DNA from: Cryomorphaceae bacterium
GTDB lineage: Bacteria > Bacteroidota > Bacteroidia > Flavobacteriales_D > Crocinitomicaceae
Length of the DNA: 35,045 nt
Assembly: GCA_021300505.1 (NCBI GenBank)
Contig: JAJTDQ010000105.1
Coordinates: forward strand, 1-35,045
Direction of reading: 5' to 3'
Part shown: in pieces, positions 16,431 through 24,891 of the stretch
Layout: each line of letters begins with the position of its first letter
Numbering within the stretch: position 1 is the stretch's first letter
Translations under genes and position numbers: made by a program
Notes under the pieces: model-generated
What the model was told of the DNA's origin: nothing
Database searches by the model: none
The model's input: the letters and a program-made list of their open reading frames with translations, nothing else

Positions 16431-18830
16431 TTAAAAGAGATAAGTAACCATTAAGAAATAAGATGTTCCGTACATATAGCCATACTTTGGAGGGAAGCGA
16501 CCAATGTTGTTTGAATCGAAACGCAATTGCTCAAAACCTCCCGTGCGGAAGTTTGTATTGTTCAAGATATTGTTCACTGATGCTGAAAGACGAATCATTT
16601 TGTCCTTGATCTTGATTGAACCACCTATGTACATGTCAAGTGTGTAGTTGTTTTCGAAGAATTTGTTTGTTTTCAATGTGTGAATGACTGTTTCACCCAC
16701 GATTTCATTCCATTGAGGATCATCTGGCGTATATTTCGCTAAAGCTTCTTCGGTTCTGCGCGCAGGATTGGGATCGATGTAGATGTCCGTAAAGTAGTTG
16801 AATGATGCACCAACGAACCAGTATTTAGGTGAGCTGTATTTCAATCCAATTGAACCTGCTGTTTGTGGCATTCCTCCAATGTGGAAGTTCTTCAAATAAA
16901 CGGTTTGATCTTGTGCAATCACAACAGGTGAGTTGTTTACAGTTACTGTGGCTACTGGACGAGAGCTATACAAGAATTGTCCCGTTCCTAAAGCTGCGCT
17001 TACTGTCCAGTCTGTTGCAATCGTTGCCTCACGCACTTGGTAATTGATATCACCAGACATAATTTCCATGTTCGTCATTCCATCAACCGTTTTGTCACGG
17101 TTTCTTGGTGAAATGTACACATTGTAGCTGTAAGGAGCCTTTGTCTGGTAAATAGCATTGATGTTGACGAAGTGACGACCAGTAATTTTATATACTAATC
17201 CAGCTTTCACGCCATAGTTGATGTAGTTGTGTTTTTGTCCAACCCCAAATGATTCATTTGGAAATTGTCCATTTCTCATGTTTCCTTCACGGAAGAAAGT
17301 GGTGTGTGACAATTCTAATGCAGCATACCAATCAATTATCTTTCCTTGATCCTTGATTTGGCCGAATACGTTTTGTGAGTTCACATGCATGTTGTAATCG
17401 TAGCCAAACGTTTCTCCTTGACCAACAAGGTTATTCGGCATATCGATGTTGTTCTGAGAAATGTTCGGATCTGCAAACGATTGTTCGGCAAACTGATTTA
17501 CATCCAACCAATAATCACCCCCCATGAGGTCAAGCATTTTTCTGTAATTGTGACTTACGTAGCGGTCGATATTAATTCCTCCAGACAACAACATGTCATC
17601 ACTCAAGCGGCGCGAGAAAATGGAGTTAATACCTATTTGTAGAGGATCGACGCGATACTCCTCCATGATGTAACGCGAACGCTTAAATTCGAGTGAGTTT
17701 CCAGCAACGCCATCAATATTCGTTTGTGTAAAGAGGTTGTTGTAATTGGAATTATAGAGAGCGTCCCAGTTGATTTGACTCACCGATTGATCGCTTCCCC
17801 ACGCAGCAGCTGTATTAGCGGATGCAACAGGATCAGTCGTTGCTGTGTAACTAGGTAGGTATTTATAGTAGTCGGGACGTGGGTCTTGGGCATCGTTCCA
17901 ATTCAAATTCGAATTTCCCGTTTTACCAAAAGTGGCATAAACTGCTGTATTTACAGAGGTGTTTTTATTTGGTGTCCAATAGTGATTAAAGAAAATAGAC
18001 GGACGGTGATTGTTACGCTCGTGTGCATTGCGTTTTACTCTCTCACCAGTATTTCCATCTGTCTGCCAACCCCAATATGGGTTATAGTAATTATTTCCGG
18101 TTAAATCAAAGGCCTCTTGAATTGCGATACCAGAACGACCTTGAACGGTTGGAGAACCAAATCCTACAAACCCAAGACTGTGTTTCGCATTGATTTTCTT
18201 TTCAACGGAAAGGAAATAACTTGCCCCACTGAAGTAAGTGCCTTCCACATACCCTTCTTGACTCCATCGGTAAGAACCTGAGAATGTTACTGCCCAACCA
18301 TTGGCCATTTGACCGGTTGAATGGGTGAACATCAAACGGTTCCTGTATGTACGATTCGTCATGGCATAGCTCACACGCGACTCTTTTCTATCGGCAGAAG
18401 CACGTAGATCCATGTTTGAAAACCCACCTAGACCACTGAAATTATAGGTTGAAGCACCTAATCCAACCCCTGACTCAGGATAACGTGTCACATCATTCAA
18501 TCCTCCCCAATACGAGTAAATACCCCAACCCATCTCAGGGTCATTCATCGGTACACCATTAATCAATACAGAATATTGGTCTGATTCAAGACCGCGAATT
18601 TGATAACGCGCGTTACTAAAATTGAATCCCGCAATACTTGCAAAAACATCTCGAGAAGATTGCAATAATGTGGAAATATCTTGATTTTGCGCATCGGTCT
18701 CCAAGTCATCCGCGGTAAGACTGAAAACAACCACCTCTGTGGTATCTTTCGCTTTCACCGTGGAGTCTGGGACCTGTGTCCAAGAAGTTAAGGGAAGCAA
18801 TAAAAGGATTAAACCTATAACTCTGCGCAT
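16431..18830 (-). CDS. TonB-dependent outer membrane receptor, with an internal gap in the barrel
   Basis: The signal peptide (MRRVIGLILLLLPLTSWTQ) starts at ATG 18830; the frame stays open to 18977 but that extension is poor protein and overlaps the promoter. The plug domain follows (LLQSSRDVFASIAGF, YQIRGLESDQYSVLINGVPM) and then a long barrel ending in an aromatic residue (TYLF). It belongs to the Bacteroidota receptor group with NNYYNPYWGWQ and DPRPDYYKYLPSY. Compared with that group, about 55 residues are missing after SGDINYQVR near 17027-17036; family members there have several strands including a FYHDEYRTFVNY-like motif. The join is in frame. It heads the operon with the DUF5689 and T9SS genes and is likely to import a nuclease product such as oligonucleotides or nucleosides. 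Confidence 0.88.
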   Translation of the reverse strand: MRRVIGLILLLLPLTSWTQVPDSTVKAKDTTEVVVFSLTADDLETDAQNQDISTLLQSSRDVFASIAGFNFSNARYQIRGLESDQYSVLINGVPMNDPEMGWGIYSYWGGLNDVTRYPESGVGLGASTYNFSGLGGFSNMDLRASADRKESRVSYAMTNRTYRNRLMFTHSTGQMANGWAVTFSGSYRWSQEGYVEGTYFSGASYFLSVEKKINAKHSLGFVGFGSPTVQGRSGIAIQEAFDLTGNNYYNPYWGWQTDGNTGERVKRNAHERNNHRPSIFFNHYWTPNKNTSVNTAVYATFGKTGNSNLNWNDAQDPRPDYYKYLPSYTATTDPVASANTAAAWGSDQSVSQINWDALYNSNYNNLFTQTNIDGVAGNSLEFKRSRYIMEEYRVDPLQIGINSIFSRRLSDDMLLSGGINIDRYVSHNYRKMLDLMGGDYWLDVNQFAEQSFADPNISQNNIDMPNNLVGQGETFGYDYNMHVNSQNVFGQIKDQGKIIDWYAALELSHTTFFREGNMRNGQFPNESFGVGQKHNYINYGVKAGLVYKITGRHFVNINAIYQTKAPYSYNVYISPRNRDKTVDGMTNMEIMSGDINYQVREATIATDWTVSAALGTGQFLYSSRPVATVTVNNSPVVIAQDQTVYLKNFHIGGMPQTAGSIGLKYSSPKYWFVGASFNYFTDIYIDPNPARRTEEALAKYTPDDPQWNEIVGETVIHTLKTNKFFENNYTLDMYIGGSIKIKDKMIRLSASVNNILNNTNFRTGGFEQLRFDSNNIGRFPPKYGYMYGTSYFLMVTYLF

Positions 18831-18852
18831 CTGATGTTTCTTGTTAGCGAGG

Positions 18853-18860
18853 CAAATGTA
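18853..18860 (-). promoter_or_regulatory. -7 element (TACATTTG) for the TonB receptor operon
   Basis: Exact TAnnTTTG match on the minus strand, 22 bases before ATG 18830. It supports the shorter start of the receptor. No clean -33 box is seen. The divergent EEP operon starts at 18976 with no equally good element. Confidence 0.6.
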
Positions 18861-18975
18861 CCACTTAAAATGCAGAAATCTGTGGATTTCACAGGAATTT
18901 AAACTTAATCGTTTAAGTATTATTCCTGTGTGAATATCATGATACAATCCGATTTTATTTTGTTCTTTTGCAAGC

Positions 18976-19782
18976 ATGAGAATGTGGTTTTTATTTAGCG
19001 TTGTTTTTGTTCAGATAGGTGTCGCATACGGACAGCAGCTGATTGATGGTCTTGTAGCGATGCCTTCAATAAAGGGTCGGAATTATAAAATTGTACATTA
19101 CGATTCTCCAGACCGTCGAGGAGTAGATGTTGCTTTGCTTTATCAGGAAAAGTACTTCCAATACGAATCGTCAGCGCCGTTTACACTCAAGGATTCGAAC
19201 GACACAACTTTTTACACTCGGGATCAATTGTTGGTTAATGGAAAAATAGGTGGTGAGAATTTTCATTTTATTGTTGCACACTGGCCATCAAGAAGAGGAG
19301 GGGAGCGCAGAAGCCGCCCAAAACGAATGCTTGCCGCTCAACTTGGAATGAGCATCATGGATTCTATTCGTAAAAGCGAACCCAATGCCAAGATCATTTA
19401 TATGGGTGACTTAAATGATGATCCAGTAAGTTACAGCATTAAAAATGTGATGGCAACGGAAGGAGACATAACGAAAGTTCAAGCAGGTCAACTTTACAAC
19501 CCTATGGAAAAATTGTTCCTTCAGGGCATAGGAACATTAGCATGGCGCGATTCATGGAATCTATTCGACCAGTTTATGTGTACATCCCCTCTGGTGGAAA
19601 CTGGCAGTGAATTTTCTTCGTACAAATTATTCAAAGCAAAGGTCTTTAATGCTGCATACTTGAAAGGTGCCACCGGTAGTTTTGCGGGGTATCCTTTTCG
19701 AACCTATGTGGGATCAAATTGGCAAGGTGGGTTTAGCGATCACTTTCCTGTATACCTCTACCTCATCAAAGAAAAACAGTAA
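18976..19782 (+). CDS. endonuclease/exonuclease/phosphatase (EEP) family protein lacking its N-terminal catalytic part
   Basis: Secreted EEP-fold (DNase I-like) protein. A signal peptide (MRMWFLFSVVFVQIGVAYGQ) is followed directly by IKGRNYKIVHYDSPDRRGVD, which in full-length relatives (about 340-350 residues) lies ~110 residues into the mature protein. The skipped part normally holds the metal- and phosphate-binding Asn and Glu (YNxEN and EVEN motifs). The later motifs are intact: HWPSRRGGERRSRP, GDLNDDP and the catalytic GGFSDHFPVY near the end. At 268 residues and without the first half of the active site it is unlikely to be a working nuclease as written. The join, near 19025-19045, is in frame. 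It is the first gene of a tight operon, two bases before the next EEP gene. Confidence 0.85.
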   Translation: MRMWFLFSVVFVQIGVAYGQQLIDGLVAMPSIKGRNYKIVHYDSPDRRGVDVALLYQEKYFQYESSAPFTLKDSNDTTFYTRDQLLVNGKIGGENFHFIVAHWPSRRGGERRSRPKRMLAAQLGMSIMDSIRKSEPNAKIIYMGDLNDDPVSYSIKNVMATEGDITKVQAGQLYNPMEKLFLQGIGTLAWRDSWNLFDQFMCTSPLVETGSEFSSYKLFKAKVFNAAYLKGATGSFAGYPFRTYVGSNWQGGFSDHFPVYLYLIKEKQ

Positions 19783-19784
19783 CC

Positions 19785-20920
19785 ATGACGAGTAAAACAC
19801 TGCTTTTGGGTGTAGTTATTGCACTCAGTATTCATGGTGCTCAAGCGCAGGATACGATCAAATTTATGACCTACAACATCCTCAATTATCCTGATATAAA
19901 CACGTCTCGCATCGCTTACTTGAAAACCATTGTCCAACATATCAAACCGGATGTGTTTTTAGTGAATGAAATTACACAGCCCGTCGGTGCGACGAACATC
20001 ATTTCGCAAGCATTAAATCAAAATGGGATAACCTATTACGATAAAGCGTTGTATGTGCAAAGCTCAGATGATGAGAATATGTTGTTCTATAACACCCAGA
20101 AATTGGGGCTTGTGGAACAAAATACGATCACCACCTCATTGCGTAACTTCAATGAATACGTCTTGTATTACAAAGAGCCAGGAATGACAGCACAATCGGA
20201 TACAGTCTATTTTTATGTTTATGCTGCGCATTTAAAGGCGGGAAATACAGCATCTGATATTGCTCAAAGAGGTTCTGAGACATCCATTTTGAAAAGTTAT
20301 TTGTCGACAAGGGCTTATGCTGAAAATACAATCGTTGCCGGAGACTTGAACGTTTATAACAATACCGAAGCCGCGTATATTAACCTTACAGGGGCAACTC
20401 AAGCAAATTTGCATGATGTGGTGGGAAGTGGAGTTTGGCACTCAAACAGCTTCTATAAAATGCACTTCACGCAAAGTACGCGTATCGTTGCCATAGACGG
20501 AGGCGCGACGGGTGGGATGGATGACCGCTTCGATATGATTTTGTTTTCGGATGATATGCAAACAGGCTCAAAGGGCGCGAAATACATCCCCGGAACGTAC
20601 CGTGCTGTTGGTCAGGATGGTTTGCGCTTAAATAGTTCACTCATTGATCCGGTCAATAACTCAGAACCAACAAATGTCATCAATGCACTTTACTATATAA
20701 AGTCTATCCTGTTCCAGCGAATGATTTGCTTTACGTTAAAGTTGATGCTGATGTGAAATCAATCCATTTGGTGGACTTGTCTGGCCGTACTTTAACCTTG
20801 TCCCCTGAAATCTCTGGGGATGTTCTAAAATTGGATGTTTCTACCTTTGCCGTTGGGAGTTATTTACTTCAAGTGGAAACTTCCATGGGGTCTTACACTG
20901 AACGAATCATCATTGAGTAA
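19785..20920 (+). pseudogene. T9SS-secreted EEP-family nuclease, broken by deletion and frameshift
   Basis: The signal peptide (GVVIALSIHGAQAQ) leads into an EEP domain with MTYNILNYPD (catalytic Asn), FLVNEI (Glu), AAHLKAG and VAGDLNVYNN (Asp/Asn). The first open frame runs to 20756 but loses sense after NVINALYY near 20695. Family members continue there with SDHxPV, the catalytic histidine motif, which is absent. From about 20699 another frame gives KVYPVPANDLLYV and runs to a stop at 20920 as a type A T9SS sorting domain (IHLVDLSGRTLTL, GSYLLQVETSMGS). A deletion that removes the SDH segment and shifts frame explains both halves. The remaining sorting-domain stop overlaps the ATG of the next gene by one base (TAATG). 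Family and lesion are clear; cause is unknown. Confidence 0.85.
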
Positions 20921-21477
20921 TGCGTTTCGGAATCATTGTTCTGCTCTTATTCATCCTCGGTGCGTGTGCATCTACCGATACGATTGCAGTGCATCCCGAA
21001 ATGATCAGCATTAAGGCGGATTCAATCCCAAACAATGAATTGTCAGCGATCATTGGTCCTTATCGTGATTCACTAAAAGGTGAAATGGATCGCGTTGTTG
21101 GATACGCTCCATTGCATATGATGGCTGCGCGCCCTTCCTCATCGCTCATGAATTGGGTAGCAGATGCGGTATTTACCGATCAAACACGTGCAGTTCGACT
21201 CAGTACACCAACGTTTTGTTTGCTCAATAATGGTGAACCCATTGCCAATGCACGTGTCGAAAAAGGAAAATTAATGGTCAATGGCATGCGTGACGGAGTT
21301 ACTCATTTTTGGGTAATTACCTCCGACTATTTAATGAATGGTGGCGATAAGGCTACATTTTTTAACAAGCGAACAGAGGTAAACCGAACAGGACGCTTGG
21401 TGCGCGATGCGCTCATGAGTGAAATTGAACGTGTGGGAACCATCAGTGCAGACACTACTTTACGAATTACTTTTTAA
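20920..21477 (+). CDS. 5'-nucleotidase C-terminal (substrate-binding) domain lipoprotein, missing its middle
   Basis: A stand-alone 5_nucleotid_C domain, made as a lipoprotein with C16 (FILGAC). In whole 5'-nucleotidases this domain stacks the nucleobase and supplies the substrate-binding Arg. Seen here are SSSLMNWVADAVF near the start, LLNNG, EPIANARVEKGKLMVNGMRD and the DYLMNGGDKATFF motif. LLNNG normally continues as GGIR and runs ~45 residues, including a PFxN motif, before the SGGEPI part. Here LLNNG joins EPI directly near 21231-21236, in frame. At 185 residues it is short against ~230-250. It is probably the partner of the catalytic domain encoded immediately downstream, two bases on. 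As written, the key substrate Arg loop is missing. Confidence 0.85.
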   Translation: MRFGIIVLLLFILGACASTDTIAVHPEMISIKADSIPNNELSAIIGPYRDSLKGEMDRVVGYAPLHMMAARPSSSLMNWVADAVFTDQTRAVRLSTPTFCLLNNGEPIANARVEKGKLMVNGMRDGVTHFWVITSDYLMNGGDKATFFNKRTEVNRTGRLVRDALMSEIERVGTISADTTLRITF

Positions 21478-21479
21478 AG

Positions 21480-22382
21480 ATGGATAGAAGGTCATTTCTC
21501 GGAACTGGATTTTTAGTCACTGGAGGGGTTTTGTTTGCGCCATCTCTCTTGGCTGCCGAAAACTCAACGCGCCTCAAAAAGGTAACAATCCTTCATACCA
21601 ACGATACCCATTCCAACATCGATCCTTTTCCAGACAATCATGCGAAGTTCCCAGGCATGGGTGGCGTAGAGAAACGTATGATGTTGATTGAAAAGATTCG
21701 TTCTGAAGAAGGGCATGTCTTGTTATTGGATTCAGGCGATATCTTTCAAGGAACGCCTTACTTCAACAAATACAAAGGTGTCTTGGAAATGAAGTGCATG
21801 AGTGCGATGGGCTATGATGCTGCCACGATGGGGAATCATGATTTCGATGCGGGAATGGAAGGATTTCTTAAGGCGACCGAGCATGCGGATTTTTCTTTTT
21901 TGTGTGCCAACTATGATTTTACAGATACAGTGCTAAACAAGAAGACACAACGCACTAAGGTTTTCAAAAAAGGTGGAATTAAAATAGGTGTATTTGGTGT
22001 TGGAGTAGAGTTAAAAGGCTTGGTGACTGATACAATTTTTGGCAAAACTCAGTATTTAGATCCAATAATAGAGGCCAATGCATGTGCCCTTGAATTGAAA
22101 AAGGAGGGCTGTGATTTAATCATTTGCTTGTCCCATTTGGGCTATGAGTATGGAGATGAGCAAGTGTCCGACAAAGTTCTGGCTGCGAATAGTGAACACA
22201 TACACGTCATTTTAGGCGGACATACCCACACCTTTTTGGCAGAACCCACGCAGGTGAAGAATCGCATTGGGAACACGGTCTTGATCAATCAAACAGGGTG
22301 GGGAGGAGTGCACCTTGGACGCCTTGATTTTTATGTTGATGACCAGCTGTTGGCGAAAAAAGAAATGTTGGTGGTGCAATAA
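21480..22382 (+). CDS. 5'-nucleotidase metallophosphatase domain protein, Tat signal
   Basis: The catalytic half of a 5'-nucleotidase (calcineurin-like phosphoesterase fold), which removes phosphate from extracellular nucleotides. The N-terminus MDRRSFLGTGFLVTGG is a twin-arginine signal ending near LLAAEN, so the protein is exported folded. The dinuclear-metal motifs appear in order: LHTNDTHSN, DSGDIFQGTPYF, GNHDFDAG, SHLGY and GGHTHTF. At 300 residues it is full length for the split Bacteroidota form and has no visible lesion. The substrate-binding domain is a separate gene immediately upstream, so the pair is split and in reverse order compared with the usual fused enzyme. It is the last gene of the EEP operon. 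Confidence 0.93.
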   Translation: MDRRSFLGTGFLVTGGVLFAPSLLAAENSTRLKKVTILHTNDTHSNIDPFPDNHAKFPGMGGVEKRMMLIEKIRSEEGHVLLLDSGDIFQGTPYFNKYKGVLEMKCMSAMGYDAATMGNHDFDAGMEGFLKATEHADFSFLCANYDFTDTVLNKKTQRTKVFKKGGIKIGVFGVGVELKGLVTDTIFGKTQYLDPIIEANACALELKKEGCDLIICLSHLGYEYGDEQVSDKVLAANSEHIHVILGGHTHTFLAEPTQVKNRIGNTVLINQTGWGGVHLGRLDFYVDDQLLAKKEMLVVQ

Positions 22383-22426
22383 ATCGATTGATTTTACATT
22401 AACTTCGTTACAAATTAAAAACAATC

Positions 22427-23146
22427 ATGATAAAACAGTTGTCCGTATTTTTTCTTGCATCCCTTTCTTTTGGGGCTATTGCACAAGATCAAAAGGTGGT
22501 GATCATCGACAAAGGATCATCGTATAACTCGCCGAAAAAGCGTAAAGAACCACTCGTTACCAATAACATTAACATCATTAAATACAGCCCACTACAATTG
22601 TTGGTGGGGGAAATCAATCTTGGCTTCGAGCGTGTATTGAACGAAATGTCGAGTGTAGAATTCGAAATCGGCCCTACCTTGTCAAACATTCGCTTGAGTG
22701 TTCAAGGAAATCACTACTTCGATCCAGGTTTCGGCCCTAGTGTTGATAGAACTTCAGGTGTAGGATTTTTCTTTGGCACAGGATACCGAATGTATCCCTT
22801 GAGAGGAGGATTAGCGCCGAACTGGTTTTATATTTCTCCGGTGTTTAAGTTTCGCCAAATGAACTATGGATTTCGCGATTATTCAGGATTGCTTCCTAGC
22901 GTCAAAGGATCTGAAAAAGACTTTAACTTTTCATTCAACTTTGGATCACAATTCTGGTTGGAAGAAAAATTCTCTTTAGATGTTTTTGCAGGATTTGGTT
23001 TGGCGTTTGAAAGCTATAAAGATTATGTGATGACCAATGTATACGATGGAAATACTGGTCAATACGTTTTCGGTTGGAAAGAAGATAACTACAGTGGGGT
23101 ACGCTTCTTATTCACTGGAGGTGTGAAGATTGGTTTGGCACAGTAA
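22427..23146 (+). CDS. predicted outer-membrane beta-barrel protein of unknown function
   Basis: The signal peptide MIKQLSVFFLASLSFGAIAQ is followed by ~215 residues of alternating, aromatic-rich strands with glycines (VGEINLGFERVLNEMSSVEF, FYISPVFKFRQMNYGF, FGSQFWLEEKFSLDVFAGFG, FLFTGGVKIGLAQ). That is the look of a small DUF3575-like or OmpA-type beta-barrel. No catalytic or binding motif is seen. It lies 44 bases after the 5'-nucleotidase gene with a weak TAACTTCG element at 22401-22408, so it may be read through from the nuclease operon or be separate. The stop is followed at once by a repeat array. The specific family is not recognised with confidence. Confidence 0.7.
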   Translation: MIKQLSVFFLASLSFGAIAQDQKVVIIDKGSSYNSPKKRKEPLVTNNINIIKYSPLQLLVGEINLGFERVLNEMSSVEFEIGPTLSNIRLSVQGNHYFDPGFGPSVDRTSGVGFFFGTGYRMYPLRGGLAPNWFYISPVFKFRQMNYGFRDYSGLLPSVKGSEKDFNFSFNFGSQFWLEEKFSLDVFAGFGLAFESYKDYVMTNVYDGNTGQYVFGWKEDNYSGVRFLFTGGVKIGLAQ

Positions 23147-23153
23147 TTTAAGA

Positions 23154-23188
23154 ATTACGAATTACGAATTACGAGTTACGCGTTACGC
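23154..23188 (+). repeat. heptamer array (ATTACGA x3, GTTACGC x2)
   Basis: Five consecutive 7-bp units eight bases after the stop of the barrel gene, the same unit as at 9901-9929. Confidence 0.85.
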
Positions 23189-23207
23189 GTTTTCGAAGAA
23201 CGATCTA

Positions 23208-23255
23208 GTCCTATGTCTATTGTCCTATGTCTATTGTCCTTTGTCTATTGTCCTA
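23208..23255 (+). repeat. 14-bp tandem repeat, 3.4 copies
   Basis: GTCCTATGTCTATT at 23208-23221, again at 23222-23235, and with one change (GTCCTTTGTCTATT) at 23236-23249, then GTCCTA. The GTCC/TTGTC word also ends both 110-bp repeats near 10040 and 10190. Confidence 0.9.
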
Positions 23256-23261
23256 ATTTTT

Positions 23262-23353
23262 ATTCTTAACATCCTGATGTCTTGAAATCTTAATATCCTT
23301 AAGAGCGTAAACATCGAAGTTGGCCCAAACTCGTAATTAGTAACTCGTAACTT
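23262..23353. repeat. intergenic repeat words shared with the 31.2-kb region
   Basis: TTCTTAACATCCTGATGTCT (23263-23282) and CTTAAG recur, reverse-complemented and slightly changed, at 31211-31261. CTCGTAATTAGTAACTCGTAAC at the right end is the inverted form of the ATTACGA heptamers. No coding sense was seen. With the two arrays to its left this fills the ~300-base gap up to the terminator. Confidence 0.65.
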
Positions 23354-23390
23354 TTTGAAGTCTCTTGTTCATCAGTGAAGTAGTCTGCAT

Positions 23391-23423
23391 AAAAAAGGAG
23401 CGTGATATCACGCTCCTTTTTTT
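23391..23423. terminator. strong bidirectional intrinsic terminator
   Basis: A perfect 20-bp palindrome (23397-23416, GGAGCGTGAT and its complement) is flanked by six A on the left and seven T on the right. It serves the dehydrogenase gene on the minus strand and the barrel gene on the plus strand. Confidence 0.85.
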
Positions 23424-23442
23424 ATGTGTGAAATATGTATTC

Positions 23443-24834
23443 TTACAAATGAATCACTTCACCGTATGCCGCTGCTGCTGCCTCCATTACTGCTTCTGAC
23501 ATAGTAGGGTGAGGGTGAACCGTTTTGATGAGCTCTTCACCTGTTGTTTCAAGCTTACGCACCGCAACACATTCGGCGATCATCTCAGTGACATTCGCAC
23601 CAATCATGTGTGCCCCAAGCAATTCTCCGTACTTCGCGTCAAAGATCAATTTCACAAATCCATCTTTCACTCCGGCTGCACTTGCTTTACCAGACGCAGA
23701 GAATGGGAATTTACCAACTTTAAGTTCATAACCTGCCGCTTTCGCTGCCTTCTCAGTATATCCTACAGATGCAATTTCAGGTGAACAATATGTACATCCA
23801 GGTATGTTGTTGTAATCCAATGGCTCTGGGTGATGTCCTGCGATTTTTTCAACACAGATGATTCCTTCTGCTGATGCAACGTGTGCCAAAGCTGCAGTTG
23901 GTATCACGTCACCAATCGCATAATATCCTGGGATGTTTGTTTGGTAATATTCATTTGCTAAGATGCGACCGCGATCAACTACGATTCCAAGTTCTTCTAG
24001 ACCAATATTTTCAATGTTTGCTTGAATACCGACAGCAGAAAGAACAACATCACATTCGATTTTTTCTTCGCCTTTGGCTGTTTTTATACTCACTACACAA
24101 CCTTTGCCTGATGTGTCAACTGACTCAACAGATGCGTTGGTCATGATATTGACGCCCATCTTTTTGAATGATTTCTCCAGTTGCTTAGATACGTCTTCGT
24201 CTTCAATTGGAACGATCCCTGGCATGTATTCAACAACTGTGACTTCTGTTCCAATGGCGTTGTAAAAATAAGCGAACTCAACACCAATTGCTCCTGAACC
24301 AACAACCACCATTTTCTTTGGTTGCGACTTTAGGGTCATGGCTTGACGGTAACCGATAATTTTTTCTCCATCTTGTGGCAAGTTCGGTAATGCACGTGAA
24401 CGTGCTCCGGTAGCAATGATAATTCCTTTGTTAGCAGCATGTTCAGTTACCGTTCCATCTTCTGCTGTTACAGCTACTTTTTTCCCTGCTTTCAATACTG
24501 CATTCCCCATGATCACATCGATCTTGTTCTTTTTCATGAGGAACTGAATACCATTGCTCATTCCATTGGCAACGCCGCGGCTACGGTCAATCATGGCACC
24601 GAAGTCTGCTTCTGCATCCTTCACCGTAATTCCATAGTCAGCAGCATGTGTGAGGTATTCGAACACGTTTGCACTTTTCAAAAGCGCTTTTGTAGGGATA
24701 CAACCCCAGTTCAAACAAATTCCACCAAGTGACTCACGCTCAACGATTGCCGTTTTAAGTCCAAGCTGTGAAGCACGAATCGCAGCGACATATCCACCGG
24801 GACCGCTTCCTACTACTATAATATCGTAATTCAT
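23443..24834 (-). CDS. lpdA: dihydrolipoyl dehydrogenase (E3)
   Basis: FAD flavoprotein that reoxidises the dihydrolipoyl groups of 2-oxoacid dehydrogenase complexes with NAD+. An N-terminal FAD Rossmann motif (VVGSGPGGYVAAIRASQLG) precedes the redox disulfide in GGICLNWGCIPTKA, with C40 and C45. The NAD-binding glycine motif VVGSGAIGVEFAYFY follows, then the second FAD site YYAIGDVIP, and the C-terminal HPHPTMSEAV with the catalytic His. At 463 residues it is full length with no visible loss. It stands downstream of the RND permease gene on the same strand, 57 bases apart, with a weak TAACTTCG element between, so it may have its own promoter. A strong terminator follows. Confidence 0.96.
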   Translation of the reverse strand: MNYDIIVVGSGPGGYVAAIRASQLGLKTAIVERESLGGICLNWGCIPTKALLKSANVFEYLTHAADYGITVKDAEADFGAMIDRSRGVANGMSNGIQFLMKKNKIDVIMGNAVLKAGKKVAVTAEDGTVTEHAANKGIIIATGARSRALPNLPQDGEKIIGYRQAMTLKSQPKKMVVVGSGAIGVEFAYFYNAIGTEVTVVEYMPGIVPIEDEDVSKQLEKSFKKMGVNIMTNASVESVDTSGKGCVVSIKTAKGEEKIECDVVLSAVGIQANIENIGLEELGIVVDRGRILANEYYQTNIPGYYAIGDVIPTAALAHVASAEGIICVEKIAGHHPEPLDYNNIPGCTYCSPEIASVGYTEKAAKAAGYELKVGKFPFSASGKASAAGVKDGFVKLIFDAKYGELLGAHMIGANVTEMIAECVAVRKLETTGEELIKTVHPHPTMSEAVMEAAAAAYGEVIHL

Positions 24835-24891
24835 AATCGAAATGTAAATGTTGCTGCGAAGTTACATATTTTTCTTTGCCTTGCGACTTCA

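Noticed and set aside
18831-18977. 49-residue N-terminal extension of the TonB receptor
   Set aside because: It would place coding sequence across a good -7 element and bury the signal peptide; the extra residues have no family look.
23509-24732. several plus-strand open frames opposite the dihydrolipoyl dehydrogenase gene
   Set aside because: They are antisense shadows of a well-conserved gene with no start signals or family resemblance.
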